A DNA stretch of 64,000 bases from JALOAT01 sp041685115 (GTDB lineage: Bacteria; Pseudomonadota; Gammaproteobacteria; Thiohalomonadales; Thiohalomonadaceae). The position numbers and the translations under genes are program-made. The stretch spans positions 1 through 64,000 of the forward strand of contig JAWLGK010000001.1 of assembly GCA_041685115.1 (NCBI GenBank). Direction: 5' to 3'. The notes below the pieces were generated by a model. The model was not told the DNA's origin, did not search any database, and worked only from the letters and a program-made list of their open reading frames with translations. The stretch's first letter is position 1. The number at the start of each line of letters is the position of its first letter. Below are positions 46,165-58,638 of this stretch, one piece after another.

Positions 46165-46923
46165 TCAATCCGCCGGCGACTCAGGCGTGCCCTTGCCGCC
46201 GAGTAACGGCCGCATGGCCGTGAGCAGGCTGCGGAAGATGGTGGGATAGCGATGCTCTTCTGCGGCCAGCAGTTCCTTCATGTGCTGGCGCTCGGTGGGC
46301 TTGGTGAAGCAGGCCGGGCAGGAGTCCGGCACCACGGGCAAGCCGGCGGCCAGCGCGAAGTCGCGGGTCTGGCGTTCGCGGGCATAGAGCAGCGGGCGGA
46401 TGACGCGCAGGTCACCGGCTTCGATGGTGTAGTGGGCCTTCATGGTGCGCAGTTGACCGCCGTGAAAGGCCGACATGAAAAAACTCTCCGCCAGATCGTC
46501 CAGGTGCTGACCCAGCACGATGACGTTGTAGCCGTGGTCGCGGGCGATGCGATAAAGAATGCCGCGCTTCATGCGCGCGCAATAGGCGCAGAAGGAATCG
46601 TTGTCCTTCAGCCGCCGGGCCGCATCCTCGGCAATGGGCTCCGCGTGATAGAAATACGGCACGCCCAACTCGGCCATGTAGGGCTTCAGGCCCGACGGGT
46701 CGAAACCCGGGATCTGCGGGTCCACCGTCACGGCGGCCACCTCGAAGCGCACCGGCGCACGGCGTTGCAGGTGCAGCAGGATCTGTAGCAGCGACAGTGA
46801 ATCCTTGCCGCCCGACACGCCGAGCAGCAGGCGATCCCCATCGCGGATCATGTCGTAGTCGCGAATGGCCTCGCCGACGGCGCGCAGTAGGGACTTGGGA
46901 GGTTTGGCGGGAGATGCGGTCAT
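46165..46923 (-). CDS. ttcA: tRNA 2-thiocytidine biosynthesis protein
   Basis: This 252-residue PP-loop ATPase inserts sulfur at C32 of tRNA. It has the loop GVSGGKDSLSLL (about residues 38-49) and C-x-x-C in DNDSFCAYCARMKRG for the iron-sulfur cluster, plus PACFTKPTERQHM with the third family Cys. Length is at the short end for TtcA. The start at 46923 fits. It is convergent with lpxL. Confidence 0.92.
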   Translation of the reverse strand: MTASPAKPPKSLLRAVGEAIRDYDMIRDGDRLLLGVSGGKDSLSLLQILLHLQRRAPVRFEVAAVTVDPQIPGFDPSGLKPYMAELGVPYFYHAEPIAEDAARRLKDNDSFCAYCARMKRGILYRIARDHGYNVIVLGQHLDDLAESFFMSAFHGGQLRTMKAHYTIEAGDLRVIRPLLYARERQTRDFALAAGLPVVPDSCPACFTKPTERQHMKELLAAEEHRYPTIFRSLLTAMRPLLGGKGTPESPAD

Positions 46924-47012
46924 GGGGCGGCATTTTAACGCGTCCGGCCCCCGCCGGCGTCGCACGATATCGCGACGCCGGGCTTGGCGAATCCCGCCGC
47001 GTGGGTATAACT

Positions 47013-47447
47013 ATGTTCATGACCACGCCGGTTCTTCAGCACCTCACCCCGCGCGAGGCCTGGGAATTCGTTCAGGCCAATCCGCGCGCCCTGCTCATCG
47101 ATGTCCGCTCCACGGCGGAATATTTGTTCGTCGGCCATCCCCTCGGCGCCATCCTCATCCCGTGGATGGACGAACCGGACTGGACGGTCTGCCCCGAGTT
47201 CGTGCCGCGGGTGCGCCGCGCCGTACTCGGCGGCATCGGTTCCGAAGACCACGCGCCCTCGGCCCCGGTGCTGCTCATCTGCCGCAGCGGCAAACGCTCC
47301 GTGGACGCCGGCTGGGCCCTGCTGCGCGCCGGCTTCGGTGAGGTCTACAACGTGCTCGATGGTTTCGAGGGCGACCTGGACGAGCACCGCCACCGCGGCA
47401 CCTTGGGTGGATGGCGATATGAGGGCTTGCCCTGGGAGCAGGGCTGA
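47013..47447 (+). CDS. Rhodanese-domain protein
   Basis: This 144-residue single-domain sulfurtransferase has the active-site loop CRSGKRS with Cys90 and the conserved LIDVRSTAEYLFVGHPLGAILIP (residues ~28-50). The Gly-Arg/Asp pattern of CDC25-like sites is absent, so sulfur transfer is the likely activity. The start at 47013 (ATG TTC ATG) may be replaced by the second Met at 47019. Its neighbour ttcA needs a sulfur donor, a tempting but unproven link. It is divergent from ttcA. Confidence 0.87.
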   Translation: MFMTTPVLQHLTPREAWEFVQANPRALLIDVRSTAEYLFVGHPLGAILIPWMDEPDWTVCPEFVPRVRRAVLGGIGSEDHAPSAPVLLICRSGKRSVDAGWALLRAGFGEVYNVLDGFEGDLDEHRHRGTLGGWRYEGLPWEQG

Positions 47448-47478
47448 GGCGTCCCTCAGAAAGGATTTGATTGCCTTT

Positions 47479-47552
47479 GTAGGTCACGTTGCGAAGCTAC
47501 GTGACAATCTCACCGAAATGTCACGTAGCCGCTTCGCGCCAACGTGACCTAC
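47479..47552. repeat. Palindromic element (GTAGGTCACGT family)
   Basis: Inverted arms 47479-47505 and 47520-47552 share GTAGGTCACGTTGCGAAGC.. and TACGTGAC, with a three-base indel. It lies between the rhodanese gene and metH. It is a different sequence family from the GTAGGAGCC elements, but has the same inverted-pair plan. Confidence 0.75.
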
Positions 47553-47599
47553 GACGTTTGTTCCTACAGCGGCGGGTGACCAGCCCACCCGTGCCGGCG

Positions 47600-47608
47600 T
47601 GATAGAAT
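47600..47608 (+). promoter_or_regulatory. Extended -10 promoter element before metH
   Basis: TGATAGAAT (extended -10 plus a TAGAAT hexamer) stands 34 bases before the metH start. No good -35 was seen. No cobalamin riboswitch is recognisable in the 190-bp leader. Confidence 0.4.
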
Positions 47609-47641
47609 TCACCGTTCACCCGAACCGAATCCCCGCTTCCC

Positions 47642-51508
<3,867 letters not shown>

Positions 51509-51527
51509 GCTAGATTGAAAACACATT

Positions 51528-51635
51528 CAACGCAGAGGCGCAGAGACACAGAGGACACAGAAAAAGTGAACAGCGGGGAACGGTTGAAACCTATTCACCC
51601 TCTGTGTTCTCTGTGTCTCTGTGTCTCCGTGTTGG
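51528..51635. repeat. Long inverted repeat 2, purine-rich (CAACGCAGAGG design)
   Basis: Arms 51528-51564 and 51599-51635 pair at about 30 of 37 positions; the core is CAACGCAGAGGCGCAGAGAC. Spacer ~35 bp. It lies between metH and the methyltransferase gene and follows the plan of the elements at 46011 and 60849. Confidence 0.8.
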
Positions 51636-51674
51636 TCTTTTCCTCTGTCGATAAGCCGCGCTCGGTGACTTCGC

Positions 51675-52259
51675 ATGTGGGATGAACGTTACGCGACGGA
51701 CGAGTACGTCTACGGCACCGAGCCCAACGGTTTCCTTGCCGCCAACGTGGCGCGCTTGCCGCGTGGCGAGGTGCTGTGCCTTGCCGAAGGCGAGGGTCGC
51801 AACGCGGTGTGGCTGGCGCGCCAGGGTTTTCGCGTCACGGCGGTGGATGCCTCGGCGGTCGGTCTTGCCAAGGCGCAGCGGCTTGCCGAACGACACCAGG
51901 TCCACATCGAGACCGTCCACGCGGACCTGGCGCACTACGACCTCGGCGCCACACGCTGGGACGCCATCGTGTCCATCTTCTGCCACCTGCCACCGCCGCT
52001 GCGTGCACGGCTGCACGGCGCGATCGCAGGTGCATTGAAACCAGGCGGCGTGCTTCTGCTCGAAGCGTATACGCCTGCGCAACTGCGCCACGGCACCGGC
52101 GGCCCTCCGGTACCCGAGCTGATGATGACCCTTGATGCGCTGCGTGGTGAATTGCATGGGCTTTCCGTGCAACACGGCCTCGAGTTGGATCGCGAGATCC
52201 ACGAGGGGCATTTCCACCATGGCCGCGGCGCCGTGGTGCAGGTGATCGCGAGTCGTTAA
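51675..52259 (+). CDS. Class I SAM-dependent methyltransferase
   Basis: This 194-residue methyltransferase has an N-terminal region of TehB type (WDERYATDEYVYGTEPNGFL) and the SAM-binding motif I LCLAEGEGRNAVWLARQGF (residues ~35-53), acidic VTAVDASAVG and a post-motif region. Substrate is unknown; similarity to TehB suggests small thiol or metalloid substrates at most. It follows the second long inverted repeat. Confidence 0.88.
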   Translation: MWDERYATDEYVYGTEPNGFLAANVARLPRGEVLCLAEGEGRNAVWLARQGFRVTAVDASAVGLAKAQRLAERHQVHIETVHADLAHYDLGATRWDAIVSIFCHLPPPLRARLHGAIAGALKPGGVLLLEAYTPAQLRHGTGGPPVPELMMTLDALRGELHGLSVQHGLELDREIHEGHFHHGRGAVVQVIASR

Positions 52260-52290
52260 GCCACAGGGCATTGCCGCGCCGGCGCAGCTA

Positions 52291-52351
52291 TCGCGGCCTG
52301 AGGCCGCTCCTACGGCTGGACGTCAGATCTGTAGGAGCGCTCAGGCCGCGA
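52291..52351. repeat. Inverted REP pair (CGCGGCCTGAGGCC family)
   Basis: Arms 52291-52313 (TCGCGGCCTGAGGCCGCTCC.. TAC) and 52331-52351 (GTAGGAGCGCTCAGGCCGCG..) are inverted and nearly complementary. The GTAGGAGC end relates this family to the common pseudomonad-type REP. It lies between convergent genes. Confidence 0.75.
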
Positions 52352-52409
52352 TTTGTCAGCAAGCCATGCCTGAAGGCGGCGTTTACGGCCGTAGCCGCCG
52401 TCCATCACC

Positions 52410-53225
52410 TCACTGCGAACCGCTCTCGCGGGAGGTCTCGAAGGCGCTGAATTCGGATTGGTTGATGGCGCCGTCGCCGTTCGAGTCCACCTGCTGGAAC
52501 TGTTGCGCGAGCATGGGATCGGCGTCGGCCTCGTCCTGGCTGATGTTTCCGTCCCGGTTCATGTCCAGTGCGCTGAACGTGGTCGAGCCGGCACCGCCCG
52601 CTGCCGCCAGATACTCCTGCTGATCGAGGTAGCCGTCGCCGTTGGCGTCGGCGGTGGTGAACTGCTGCGCGACCCGTGACTGCTCCTGCACCTCCTGGGT
52701 GCTGAGGTAACCGTCCCGGTTGCTGTCCAGTTGCTCGAAGGAGGCCCGCTGTCCACCCGCCTGGCCGCTTTGCCCGGTGAAGGCGCTGAACTCCGACGGG
52801 TTGATGGCGCCGTCCCGGTCCTTGTCGATGCTCTGGAATTGCTGTGACAGTTTATGGTCGGACTGGGTCTCGCTCCGGCTCAGCTTGCCGTCGCGATTGC
52901 TGTCGAGCTGGTTGAACGAGGTCTGCGCGCCGGGTTGTGCGCTACCGGACTGCGCGGCGCCGCTGTCCGCCGACTTGGCGATGAAGGCGCTGAACTCGCT
53001 CGCATCGATGCCGCCGTCCTGGTTGCTGTCGGCGTCGTTGAAGGCCTGCTTCAGTTTCTCCGAGCGGTTCGCCTCCTGCTGGGTGATCTTGCCGTCCAGG
53101 TTGCTGTCCAGTTCCAGAAATGACGGGTCCTGCTGGGCCTGACCGGAGGTCGCGCCTCCTTGCGCCGCGGCAGTCAGCGACAGCAGGGCGAAGGGAACAG
53201 CGAGGGCGATGGATAGTTTTGACAT
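52410..53225 (-). CDS. Exported protein with eight EF-hand-like loops
   Basis: This 271-residue protein has a signal peptide (residues 1-20) and eight calcium-binding-type loops of the form DxNxDGxIxxxE, for example DSNLDGKITQQE, DSNQDGGIDASE, DKDRDGAINPSE, DSNRDGYLSTQE and DSNGDGAINQSE. The pairs are arranged in four near-tandem repeats, each separated by a Gly/Gln/Ser-rich linker. Acidic residues at loop positions 1, 3, 5 and 12 are well conserved, so calcium binding in the periplasm is likely (inference). It is divergent from the next EF-hand gene. Confidence 0.85.
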   Translation of the reverse strand: MSKLSIALAVPFALLSLTAAAQGGATSGQAQQDPSFLELDSNLDGKITQQEANRSEKLKQAFNDADSNQDGGIDASEFSAFIAKSADSGAAQSGSAQPGAQTSFNQLDSNRDGKLSRSETQSDHKLSQQFQSIDKDRDGAINPSEFSAFTGQSGQAGGQRASFEQLDSNRDGYLSTQEVQEQSRVAQQFTTADANGDGYLDQQEYLAAAGGAGSTTFSALDMNRDGNISQDEADADPMLAQQFQQVDSNGDGAINQSEFSAFETSRESGSQ

Positions 53226-53429
53226 GGCGAGTCCCTTTGTGGGTACGTGATATCTCCCTGTGTGGTCTAGCCGTGATGTCGGGCCGGTGCCGCGAAGAAG
53301 CCATTGATTGGCTGCCGTGAAATGCATGGCGAGGCGTGGCGGGTTTCTGGTGGCGGGGCCGCCTTATCGATCCGCCCCCTGTGGCGTGCTAAACACAAGA
53401 GAGGACTGTCCCTCCAGGCGGAGGCCCCT

Positions 53430-54203
53430 ATGACCCGTGCCACGCTCGCACTGCGCCTTGCCTGCGGCTTCATGGTCGGCACGGTGTTCGCCCAGGACCC
53501 CGCCGCGGTCAGTCCCCTCGATCAGGCCTTTCTGCGGCTCGACACCAACAACGACGGCGTGATCAGCCGTGGCGAGGCCGATGACTCGACCATCCTGAGC
53601 AGCCATTTCCCGGACGCCGACACGGACGCCGACAACGCCATCGACCGGGTGGAGTTCGGCGCCTTCCAGGCCTTCATCAGCGGCACGCCAGGCGGTGGCG
53701 GGGGTGGTTTGGTGGGTGTGCCCACCACACCTGAATCCGCCCCGGGTGGAACGACGGGAGGCGTGCCGGCCGCCCCCGCCGGTACCGCGCCGCCGGCTAT
53801 GGGCAGCCCTGGTGTCGCACCGCCCACCACCGTTCCACCTGGTGATCTCCAGCCCTTTGCGAGCCCGGGACAGACGCCATCACCCTTCCCGACTCCCGGC
53901 GAGACCCCGGCGCCGTTCACGGGTGACGCGCCGGGTACGGCGCCCGGCACGGGCGCGCCCGCGCTCGGTACACCTGGCGCGACGCCGCCTACCACCAGTG
54001 CCCCGGGTGCGACGCCGCCCACTACCAGTGCGCCCGGTGGCACCCCGCCCACCACCAGTACCCCCGGTACGAGCCCGCCCACGACCAGCAGTCCCGGCGG
54101 AACACCCCCGACGGCCAGCGGCCCGGGCGGCACGCCTCGCACCTTCAGCGCCCCGGGCAGCACGCCGCCCACCACCAGCAGCCCGGGACCCGCATCGCCC
54201 TGA
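53430..54203 (+). CDS. EF-hand protein with Thr/Pro/Ser-rich repeat tail
   Basis: This 257-residue protein has a signal peptide (residues 1-21). EF-hand loops are DTNNDGVISRGE and, more degenerate, DADTDADNAIDRVE (residues ~35-75). A long Gly-rich linker follows, then a tail (about 165-257) of repeats of the type TPPTTSAPG/GTPPTTSTPG, each 10-11 residues. The low-complexity tail resembles cell-wall or O-glycosylated stalks. GGAGG precedes the start. It forms a divergent pair with the eight-loop EF-hand protein; 204 bp separate the starts. Confidence 0.82.
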   Translation: MTRATLALRLACGFMVGTVFAQDPAAVSPLDQAFLRLDTNNDGVISRGEADDSTILSSHFPDADTDADNAIDRVEFGAFQAFISGTPGGGGGGLVGVPTTPESAPGGTTGGVPAAPAGTAPPAMGSPGVAPPTTVPPGDLQPFASPGQTPSPFPTPGETPAPFTGDAPGTAPGTGAPALGTPGATPPTTSAPGATPPTTSAPGGTPPTTSTPGTSPPTTSSPGGTPPTASGPGGTPRTFSAPGSTPPTTSSPGPASP

Positions 54204-54266
54204 GCTGTTTTCGTGGCGCGACGGCCGGTGCTATGGTGCGGATTCGCATCCACCACGGCCGTACCC

Positions 54267-54626
54267 ATGGACCTGAACCGCCTGCAAGCACAGCTGCGCG
54301 CCTTCGCCGAAGAGCGCGACTGGGATCAATTTCATAACCCCAAGAACCTGGTGATGGCGCTCGCCGGGGAGTGCGGTGAGCTGCTGGCGCTCTTTCAATG
54401 GCTGACGCCCGAACAAGCGGCCGATATTGCGCAGGAGGCGGCGAAATTCCACGCCGTGGAGGATGAGGTGGCAGACGTGTTCATCTATCTCGTGCGCCTT
54501 GCCGACAAGTTGGGTATCGATATGGAGTCCATCGTCGCACGCAAGATGGCGCAGAATGCAGCCAAGTATCCCGTTGCCAGGGCGCGTGGAAATTGCCGCA
54601 AGTACACGGAGTTGCAGGATGACTGA
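54267..54626 (+). CDS. MazG-like nucleotide pyrophosphohydrolase
   Basis: This 119-residue protein of the MazG/dCTPase family (RS21-C6 type) hydrolyses non-canonical (d)NTPs to monophosphates. It has NLVMALAGECGELLALFQW (E-x2-E) and VEDEVADVFIYLVRLAD (E/D-x3-D), the metal-binding helices. Length and motif spacing fit. The start at 54267 is chosen by family N-terminus. Confidence 0.9.
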   Translation: MDLNRLQAQLRAFAEERDWDQFHNPKNLVMALAGECGELLALFQWLTPEQAADIAQEAAKFHAVEDEVADVFIYLVRLADKLGIDMESIVARKMAQNAAKYPVARARGNCRKYTELQDD

Positions 54627-54726
54627 GCGGATGTGGGCAGCGTCGCTTCCATGCTCGTCGAAAAGTGCAGGATTCCTCACAGAAATCATGTGACGTATCA
54701 CTGATCATGCGGCGTGGGGAGTTGTT

Positions 54727-55044
54727 ATGAACAAGCGCTATCAGGTGATCTTCACGGGTGACTGTGTGGCGGGGATGGAACCATCCGCCGTCATCAGCAA
54801 TCTCGTGCTGGATGTGGGGGTTTCCGAGCAGAAGGCCCGCGAGCTCCTGCGCCTGAAGCGCGTTGTACTCAAGCGCTTTACCCTCGCCAGCGATGCCCAG
54901 AAGATGGTCGCCAAGCTCGAGCATGCCGGCCTCGTCTGCGCCATCGAGGAGACCGTCCCCGCGCGTGCGGCGGAAGAGATGGTGGTCGGCGGCGAAAGCA
55001 TCCTGGTGAGCTTCCTGAGCCGTTTCAGTTCCAAGAAGAAGTGA
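54727..55044 (+). CDS. Small conserved protein, unknown
   Basis: This 105-residue predicted soluble alpha/beta protein reads YQVIFTGDCVAGMEPSAVISNLVLDVG then VVLKRFTLASDAQKMVAKLEHAGLVC. It resembles the short N-terminal domain found in many proteobacterial membrane proteins (a ~65-residue module with the VVLKR signature), but here stands alone with a Ser/Lys tail. Function is unknown. Confidence 0.7.
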   Translation: MNKRYQVIFTGDCVAGMEPSAVISNLVLDVGVSEQKARELLRLKRVVLKRFTLASDAQKMVAKLEHAGLVCAIEETVPARAAEEMVVGGESILVSFLSRFSSKKK

Positions 55045-55089
55045 GCGCCTGGCGGCTCACCAAAATGCCACCCACGTTTTCGATAACCG

Positions 55090-55370
55090 CCGTAGGAGCC
55101 CTACCCCGTGGGCGAATGCCTTTCCCACCGGCGCTTAACCGAAACCACGTTCGCCGACAGTGTCGGCTCCTACAACGGTTCCGATAACCACCCGTAGGAG
55201 CCCACCCCGTGGGCGAATGCCTTTCCAAGCGCCGTCGCTAAACCGAAACCATGTTCGCCGACAGTGTCGGCTCCTACAACGGTTCCGATAACCACCCGTA
55301 GGAGCCCACCCCGTGGGCGAATGCCTTTCCAACCACCGTCGCTAAACCGAATCCGCGTTCGCCGACAGTG
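55090..55370. repeat. Tandem mosaic REPIN/BIME array, GTAGGAGCC family (reverse)
   Basis: Three units of about 108 bp alternate GTAGGAGCCCACCCCGTGGGC with inverted TTCGCCGACAGTGTCGGC modules, linked by CGAATGCCTTTCCAACCACCG.. and CGGTTCCGATAACCACC. They are the same modules as at 37798-38105 read on the other strand. The array lies between the ends of convergent genes (55044 and 55409). Confidence 0.85.
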
Positions 55371-55408
55371 TCGCCCCGTGAGGGTGGTTTGCTGCGGTCA
55401 ACTCGCCG

Positions 55409-55942
55409 TCACCACATCAGGTCATCAGGGACCTGGTACTTGGCATAGGGGTCGTCCGCCTCGGGCGCGTGGGTGGCGATTGCACTGGGCGTGGTGACGA
55501 TGCATGCGGCATCGCGCTCGCGGATCTTTTCCGCCACGGCCGCGGGCACGATGTTGTACTTCCCGTGCAGCTTCACGATGGCGGCGCTGCCGTCCACCAA
55601 CTGGCGGTGCACGTTGGGGTTGACGTACAGGCGCCGGACCTTGCTGCCGTCGATGAAGTTGTAGGCCACCTCGCCGTCACCCTTGGGCAGGCGGTTGGCG
55701 TCGATGAGTTCCTTGACCTGCGCCAGGCGGGCCTTGCGCTCGGCCTCTTCCTGACGCTGCTTGTTGAGCTGGCGATCCCGTTCGGCCTTCTCGGACTGGG
55801 CCTTCTGTGCCTGGGCGCGTTGCGCGTCTGCCTGGCCGCCGCCGCGCTTCTTTTCCTGACGTTTCGCCTGCTGGGTCTGGCGTGCGCGCTTCTCGTCCAC
55901 CAGGCCCAGTTTCAACAGCTGTTCTTGCAAGGAATTACCCAC
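55409..55942 (-). CDS. DUF2058 (YaiL-like) protein
   Basis: This 177-residue protein has a charged, coiled-coil-prone N-terminal half (LVDEKRARQTQQAKRQEKKRGGG to ~residue 75) and a compact C-terminal domain (YNFIDGSKVRRLYVNPNVHRQL). It matches the DUF2058/YaiL family; predicted nucleoprotein-associated, role unknown. Confidence 0.85.
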   Translation of the reverse strand: MGNSLQEQLLKLGLVDEKRARQTQQAKRQEKKRGGGQADAQRAQAQKAQSEKAERDRQLNKQRQEEAERKARLAQVKELIDANRLPKGDGEVAYNFIDGSKVRRLYVNPNVHRQLVDGSAAIVKLHGKYNIVPAAVAEKIRERDAACIVTTPSAIATHAPEADDPYAKYQVPDDLMW

Positions 55943-56108
55943 GAACTCTCTCCGCCGGTCGTGCGACTGGGTCGGTAGTTTAGCCGAAGGGGCTTGGGGC
56001 TGCGCGGCGCGGAACGTGCCTGCCCGCGGGCGGTCTCAGATGCGTCGGTGCCGCGCGCGTGAAATAATCCCGCCCCTGCCCGCATTCGCCGCGCCACCGG
56101 AATCTCCC

Positions 56109-57827
56109 ATGCCCAAACAAACGTTCATTGCAGGCAAGGATGCCTCCCTGGAGTCGTCCATCGCCCACATGCAGGCGCGGCTCCAGGCGCTTGGATTCCA
56201 GGTGGAGGAGCGCTCCTGGCTCAACCCCCTCGACGGCGTGTGGTCGGTGCATATCCGCGAGCGCGACTGCCCGCTGCTGTTCACCAACGGCAAGGGCGCC
56301 TCGCGCGACGCGGCGCTGGCCAGCGCCCTGGGCGAATTTTTCGAACGCCTGAGCAGCAATTATTTCTGGACCCATTACTACCTGGGTGAGGCCAACGCGT
56401 GCGGCGACTTCACCCATTTCCCGCAGGAACGCTGGTTTGCCCTCGGTGACGACGAGGCCTGGCCCGCGGGCCTGCTCACGCCGGAACTGCGCCGCTTCTA
56501 CGACCCGGAGGGAAGTGTCGAGGCCGCGGCGCTGGTGGACCTGAATTCCGGCAACACTGAACGCGGCATCTGCGCCGTGCCCTATGCGCGGCTGCGCGAC
56601 GGCGAGCGGGTGTGGTTTCCGGTGAACATCATCGGCAACCTCTACGTGAGCAACGGCATGTCCGCCGGCAACACCCCGGCCGAGGCGCGCACCCAGGCGT
56701 TGTCGGAGATCGTCGAACGCCACGTGAAATTCCGCATCATCGGCGAGGGCCTGTGCCTGCCCGAGGTGCCGGACGCGGTGCTCGCCCGCTTCCCGCGCCT
56801 TCGCGCCGGGGTGCAGGCACTGCGTGCGGCGGGCTTCGGCGTGCTGGTCCGTGACGCCTCCCTGGGCGGCCGGTACCCGGTGATGAATGTGACCCTGCTC
56901 CATCCGCACGACCAGGGCTGCTTCGCCAGCTTCGGCGCCCATCCGCGCCTCGAGGTGGCGCTCGAACGCGCGCTCACCGAACTCCTGCAGGGTCGGGCCC
57001 TCGACGCCCTTGGCGGCTTTCCGGCGCCCGCCTTCGATCTGGACGAGGTCGCCCATCCGCAGAACCTTGAGCTGCATTTCGTCGATTCCAGCGGCCTGGT
57101 GGGCTGGCGATTCCTCGGCGACACGCCGGACTTCCCGTTCAGCGACTGGGACTTCGCCGGTACCACGGAGCAGGAATGCGCCTGGCTGGTGGAGCGCATC
57201 CACGCGGCGGGCCACGACATCTACGTGAGCGAGCACGCCGACCTCGGCGTGTATGCCTGCCGGATGCTCGTGCCGGGCCTGTCGGAGATCTACCCGGTGG
57301 ACGACCTGCAGTGGGAAAACAACAGCATCGGCAATCACCTGCGCGAAGCGGTGCTGAACCTGCCGGACCTGGACGACGAGGAGTGTGCCGAGTTGCTCGA
57401 AGAGCTGGCGGTCCTCGGCCTGGACGACGCCCGTCCGGTGGCCGCGCTCATCGGTTTGGCGGCCGATGCCGACTCCGCCTGGGCCGGGCTGCGTGTGGGC
57501 GAACTGAAGACCTTGCTGGCGCTCGCCATCGGCGACGCGGACGCGGTACGCGAGGGCTGCGACTGGCTGCGGCATTTCGGCCAGCTCGATGCGGACCGCC
57601 GCCGCCTGTACCTGTGCATCGACAGCCTGCTGCGCCTGGATACGCCGGACACCTATGACCAGGCGCTGCGCCAGCTCTATGGGGACGAGGCGCTCGCCAA
57701 GGCGCAGGCGATGCTCGCCGGCGAGCTGCGCTTCCCGGGCCTGCATGCCCCCGGCCTTGGCCTGGCGGGCTGCGACCTGCATCAGCGTCTGCTGCGGGCC
57801 TACGACAAGCGTCACGGCCGCGCCTGA
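56109..57827 (+). CDS. ycaO: YcaO-domain protein
   Basis: This 572-residue protein has the full length of E. coli YcaO (about 586). It contains KGASRDAALASALGEFFERLSS (residues ~60-85), NTPAEARTQALSEIVERHVKF, and a C-terminal TPR-like extension. YcaO enzymes phosphorylate amide backbones; E. coli YcaO has been linked to RimO-dependent methylthiolation of ribosomal protein S12 and biofilm formation. The neighbourhood shows no peptide precursor for a RiPP cluster. Confidence 0.92.
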   Translation: MPKQTFIAGKDASLESSIAHMQARLQALGFQVEERSWLNPLDGVWSVHIRERDCPLLFTNGKGASRDAALASALGEFFERLSSNYFWTHYYLGEANACGDFTHFPQERWFALGDDEAWPAGLLTPELRRFYDPEGSVEAAALVDLNSGNTERGICAVPYARLRDGERVWFPVNIIGNLYVSNGMSAGNTPAEARTQALSEIVERHVKFRIIGEGLCLPEVPDAVLARFPRLRAGVQALRAAGFGVLVRDASLGGRYPVMNVTLLHPHDQGCFASFGAHPRLEVALERALTELLQGRALDALGGFPAPAFDLDEVAHPQNLELHFVDSSGLVGWRFLGDTPDFPFSDWDFAGTTEQECAWLVERIHAAGHDIYVSEHADLGVYACRMLVPGLSEIYPVDDLQWENNSIGNHLREAVLNLPDLDDEECAELLEELAVLGLDDARPVAALIGLAADADSAWAGLRVGELKTLLALAIGDADAVREGCDWLRHFGQLDADRRRLYLCIDSLLRLDTPDTYDQALRQLYGDEALAKAQAMLAGELRFPGLHAPGLGLAGCDLHQRLLRAYDKRHGRA

Positions 57828-57884
57828 CCGCGGCGTGCCGTTTGCTATGAATGGAGTGTCGCTGCGCCTGGGGAGTCCGGGGTC

Positions 57885-58586
57885 ATGGATGCGCCCGTGC
57901 CGTTGCCGCCGCTGCGAGAGTTTGCCCGCCTGACGCGGGATCTGCGTTTTGCCAACCGGTTCTTCCTGAGCCCGGGACCGGCGGCGCTGGTGGAGTGGGT
58001 GGTCAGCCATGCGCTGCGCCACAAGCGGCGCGTGTTCCCGGCAGGCAAGCGCCTGTATCGGGCGCGCAAGCACGAGCTGCATCAGGAGCGGCCGTATTCA
58101 CGCCGCGAAATCGGCGCGCCGCCGCCCATGCTCTCGGGACAGGGGCGCATTAATCCCGTGGGCGTGCCGTATCTGTACCTGGCCAGCGACGCGCAGACCG
58201 CCGTGGCCGAGGCGCGGCCGTGGATCGGCTGTAAGGTCACCGTGGGCGAGTTTCGCATGGTGCACGCGGTGGAGGTGGTGAACCTGTCGCGGCGACGCTT
58301 CCTGCGCCCGGTGCGCGCCGGCCGCGATGAGGAGGAGGCGTGGAAGCGGTTGATCTCGTCGCTGTTTTCCACACCCTTCGACCCGCGCGACGACACCGCC
58401 TACGTGCCCACCCAATACCTTGCTGAACGGCTCAAGCGCGAAGGCTTCGGCGGCATCCTGTATGACTCCGCGCTGCGCGGCGAGGGCTACAACGTGGCGC
58501 TGTTCTCCCCGGAGACGGCGCGGGCCACGCGTTGCTCCGTGGTGACGGTGCGCGCCATCGGCTATCGCATTCACCGTACCGCCTGA
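57885..58586 (+). CDS. RES-domain protein, second copy
   Basis: This 233-residue protein has RES-family features: LYRARKHEL (Arg), GRINPVGVPYLYLASDAQTAVAEARPW (Tyr and Glu/Arg cluster), and a C-terminal ..GFGGILYDSALRGEGYNVALFS. It differs in length and sequence from the RES toxin at 16869. The flanking genes encode no obvious antitoxin; the neighbours are ycaO and a DUF2750 gene. Whether it is a free-standing enzyme or lost its antitoxin is not clear. Confidence 0.8.
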   Translation: MDAPVPLPPLREFARLTRDLRFANRFFLSPGPAALVEWVVSHALRHKRRVFPAGKRLYRARKHELHQERPYSRREIGAPPPMLSGQGRINPVGVPYLYLASDAQTAVAEARPWIGCKVTVGEFRMVHAVEVVNLSRRRFLRPVRAGRDEEEAWKRLISSLFSTPFDPRDDTAYVPTQYLAERLKREGFGGILYDSALRGEGYNVALFSPETARATRCSVVTVRAIGYRIHRTA

Positions 58587-58638
58587 GGCGAACTTCTCTA
58601 TACTGCGCGCCTTTCCCGTCAACCCCGGAAACCCAATC

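Noticed and set aside
47448..47641. A cobalamin riboswitch in the metH leader
   Set aside because: The leader is short and mostly filled by a palindromic repeat; no B12-box-like sequence was found.
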